64,000 nucleotides of DNA from Luscinia megarhynchos (taxonomy: Eukaryota > Chordata > Aves > Passeriformes > Turdidae), in the NCBI GenBank assembly GCA_034336665.1, contig CM067566.1, positions 29,852,330-29,916,329 on the forward strand. The letters are read 5' to 3'. Of the stretch, positions 61,431 to 64,000 are shown in pieces. A model generated the notes under the pieces. The model did no database searches. It had not been told where the DNA came from and saw nothing but the letters and a program-made list of their open reading frames with translations. Position 1 is the stretch's first letter, and every line of letters begins with the position of its first letter. Position numbers and translations under genes: made by a program.

Positions 61431-62726
61431 AAAGCCTTAGGTATATTTGAATTACTTAGAGGTTAAAGCAGACTCATTGAAGTGCATAGCAAGAATTACA
61501 TTGAAATCAATAGGTCTTTGACCAGATCTACTGTACTGCTATATGAAATGAAACTTGGCTTCTGCCAAGATTTTTCAATAGAAAACAAGTTATATAAATG
61601 TTATATTTATTTAATCACATAACCTGATTATTTTCTGCTCTATTCCTCAGCCTGCTATTTTTTTTGCTACATTTGTGTCAGTTTAATTTAATTTTTATAT
61701 GTTGATTTGTGGTGCAAAGGAATTTAAAAAATAAAACTCTGTTTTCTATATTCACATTTCTTTTTTCATGTACTCTTTGTAGCTATTCTTTCATTTTGTA
61801 TAATTTTCAAGCCACAGCTGATGGCAAATTAAGATATCAGGTATGGAGCATGTAAAATTTAAAGTACCAGTTTAACAGTCGTTCAAAAAAGACTATTAAA
61901 TTAAGCATTTGATTATATTTTCCTTCCTCTGTTATCAATATTAAAATCACTACAAATAAAAGAGGATCAGAAGTTTAGGTTTCATATAAACATTTTTGTA
62001 CTGTGATATATCTGTCCTTGTCATAGGTATAAATCTGATTCTGGAGATCTGTTCTGTGAAACGTCAGTTTGCATCAGAAAATAAATTGCTTGTATGTTTT
62101 ATTTTAGCAAACATAAAAAACACCCTTCTCCCTGTTCTTATTTTATACAACAAGCAAACACTGATGTTGGGGTATTTTCATTTGAAGCTCTTGCAATGAG
62201 TGGGGTGGTTTGCAGCAGCCATCCCATCACCAGTGCACCCCACTGTTTACAGAGAATGCATTGTTCAGGGTGGTTTCACTTTCAGTGTGGTTTCACTAGA
62301 GCTGGAAAACAGATTGGCATGAGCATTATTGTGGTTTGAATACAGGTTTTAGTCTGAATGCCTGCAATTACAGAAGCTCCCTGGACTCACAGCGATTGTC
62401 AAGGGAACACAATTCCACTGTAGACTGAATTAGCAGACATCAGGTATCAGACACAGAATTGCAATTCCAAAATGGATTCTATTCAGAAGAGCTATGAGCT
62501 CTTTTATTTTACTTTTTGTTCAAGAAAAAAACACAAATCATTTTAAGTGTTTTGACAATGTTTGTACAAAAAGCATAGAAGCTGTTTAAAAAGTTTTCTT
62601 TATCTAGATGCATAAGTAGAGGCCTACAAACATAAACAAAACCTCCAAATAATCAAGTTAATTGGTGTAATTTACCTCTGAGCATGTAAGTGCATGTGTG
62701 CACCTGTACATTCATATATATGTGTA

Positions 62727-62791
62727 GGGAAGTTTAGACTGGGCAATTTCCAGAGGTCCATCCCACCTCAACTCTTCTATCTGTGTGATTT
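62727..62791 (+). mobile_element. CR1 LINE 3' tail
   Basis: GTTTAGACTGGGCAATTTCC, then AGAGGTCCATCCCACCTCAA, then CTCTTCTATCTGTGTGATTT, aligns with the CR1 3' end in its 'GACCTCCAGAGGTCCCTTCC ... CTGTGATTCTGTG' form. This is a different 3' variant from the copies at 26.3 and 53.3 kb, so at least two CR1 subfamilies are represented. About 65 diverged bases remain. Confidence 0.75.
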
Positions 62792-64000
62792 TCTCCCACT
62801 ACTATTTTTCCTAGTATTCAGAGGAATGTTTTACATGAAAGGCCACTCTTGCCCAGAAGAATAGATAAAGGTATATAAACTAAATGTCATGTGCTAACAA
62901 ATAATGTTATTTCCAGATTTTCCCCTTGCATATCTTCCTTAATTTTAACAAATTTAAACAATTCACCAGTCTTACATGCTTCAAGAGTTGTTTTTCAATA
63001 GTAATTTGCTGCTGTCTGTTGCACCATTTATTCAGTTTTTGTTAATATAAACACTTTCATTATTCAGTATGATATATATTCTAAAACAACTTACTTAGAA
63101 AGCAACATGGTCTCTAGAGAAATCCTGAAAAAAAAAAAATCATGATTTGCTACTATTAAGATAATTTCCTTTATGTCTTACAGAGTCCTTTTTTCAGAAA
63201 CAAACTCTCCATTGCAGGCATATAAGACAACCAAATATCTCACATTATGAATTTCTCTTTTGCTAATAGGTTTAACAGAAATATGGATATCAAAATTACT
63301 TTGTGATTGACTGTTTAGTATTGTAAAAATAGAGGAATGCAAATCTTAGGGAATTATGCCAGTTTTAAAGGCAGTATTTTTGGAAAGTTGACAATGAAAT
63401 GTGTGTAACTTACAAAGGAAAAAAAAATCTATTATATAATTATTATAATTAATGGGAAAATAATTCTAATTACGCAGCCAGCTTGAAAAATCATATTGAG
63501 GAAAATACACAAAATAGATTTATGCATTATGGGATATTACATACACCAGCAACTACAGATGTAGAAAGCTATCAAGTATGACATGGTATGCTGACAAATT
63601 AAATGGCTTGTCAGTTTCAGAAAATCCATGTTGTAAAGGGTATGACTACTGATAATTCATAAACATTTTGGTTGGAATGCTAATTGGCTGAATTTCGTTG
63701 GCAGGCCTGATAGTCCTGGTAGTTTGGTAGTCCTGTACACCATGTTTCATGGATAGAGAATATGGGATTAAGAAATTGACAGTACTAGCAATGAAAAAAA
63801 TACACTAACAAGGTATAATATAATTACAAAAATAATGTATAAAATTAAGTATATTTTCTAAGTAAGGTATAATTTTTGGTGATTTTACATAAAAATAAAA
63901 CAAAGAAAGAATTTCAATGAAAATTTCCCAGTAAGATTAAAAGGAAATCTTCGAAGTTTTAAGTCAAATTGTGGTTATTCTGACACAGTATAGTTTTTTT
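62792..64000. other. Unique noncoding sequence
   Basis: AT-rich DNA to the window edge with no gene, RNA or transposon recognised. TAATTA-type homeodomain cores occur around 63.43-63.48 kb, in very AT-rich sequence where they are expected by chance. Confidence 0.6.

Larger units (their letters stand above)
56036..62726. other. Unique noncoding with simple repeats
   Basis: No recognised gene or transposon. It holds the TTTCA microsatellite, a (GT)7 run, a 21-base tandem duplication and a T15 run, each listed. At 57384 a polypyrimidine-AG precedes a short open, cysteine-rich frame, but no homology supports an exon. The 104-codon frame at 59925-60239 owes part of its length to the 21-base tandem duplication. 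Confidence 0.55.

Noticed and set aside
63425..63480. Cluster of TAATTA homeodomain cores
   Set aside because: The surroundings are almost pure A+T, where such cores are expected by chance.
1..64000. tRNA, rRNA, CRISPR arrays, operons, phage or bacterial mobile elements
   Set aside because: Nothing of the kind is visible. The repeat content is that of a bird genome.

Overview
The window looks like gene-poor nuclear DNA from a bird. The best evidence is six chicken-repeat-1 (CR1) LINE fragments. Several keep the recognisable CR1 3' end, a short run resembling ATTCTATGATTCTATGA, and two keep readable pieces of the CR1 ORF2 protein. A stretch at about 37.5 kb matches, from memory, a very common avian ERVL-type LTR. 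The sequence is visibly AT-rich, with scattered A/T homopolymers and few CpGs. It suggests an intergenic desert or a very long intron of a large chromosome. I lean towards a neoavian or passerine bird because of the ERVL-type LTR, but I cannot fix the species.

I found no protein-coding gene, coding exon, tRNA, rRNA or snRNA that I can defend. The longest open frame is about 141 codons, and it lies antisense inside an LTR-like repeat. The other open frames are short, have simple composition, and look like chance frames. There is nothing prokaryotic here: no operons, no CRISPR array, no insertion sequences.

Layout: 1-12.4 kb is unique AT-rich DNA with small internal repeats. 12.45-12.69 kb is a minus-strand CR1 carrying the ORF2 C-terminus, followed by a poly(T)-flanked segment. 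18.57-18.86 kb is a patchy plus-strand CR1. 19.3-19.7 kb is an LTR-like element with TATA and AATAAA signals. 26.27-26.43 kb is a CR1 3' end. 30.9-31.3 kb is a GC-rich block behind a T22/(TTTA)n tract that looks like a poly(A)-tailed insertion on the minus strand. 37.49-37.75 kb is the ERVL-type LTR piece. 45.17-46.16 kb is a probable, unusually G-rich solo LTR of about 1 kb with quadruplex motifs and CCAAT-box repeats. 51.63-51.85 kb is an internally deleted CR1. 53.33-53.40 and 62.73-62.79 kb are CR1 tails. A 43-base poly(T) lies at 55.99 kb and a perfect (TTTCA)11 microsatellite at 56.9 kb.

Four unique segments (about 9.25-9.51, 16.55-16.63, 29.88-30.25 and 35.78-35.96 kb) have dense developmental transcription-factor motifs and are weak candidates for conserved regulatory elements. 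I did not find a new biological system. The items most worth checking are the G-rich LTR, the possible poly(A)-tailed retrocopies (unusual in birds), the TTTCA microsatellite, and the POU/SOX-like cluster near 29.98 kb.
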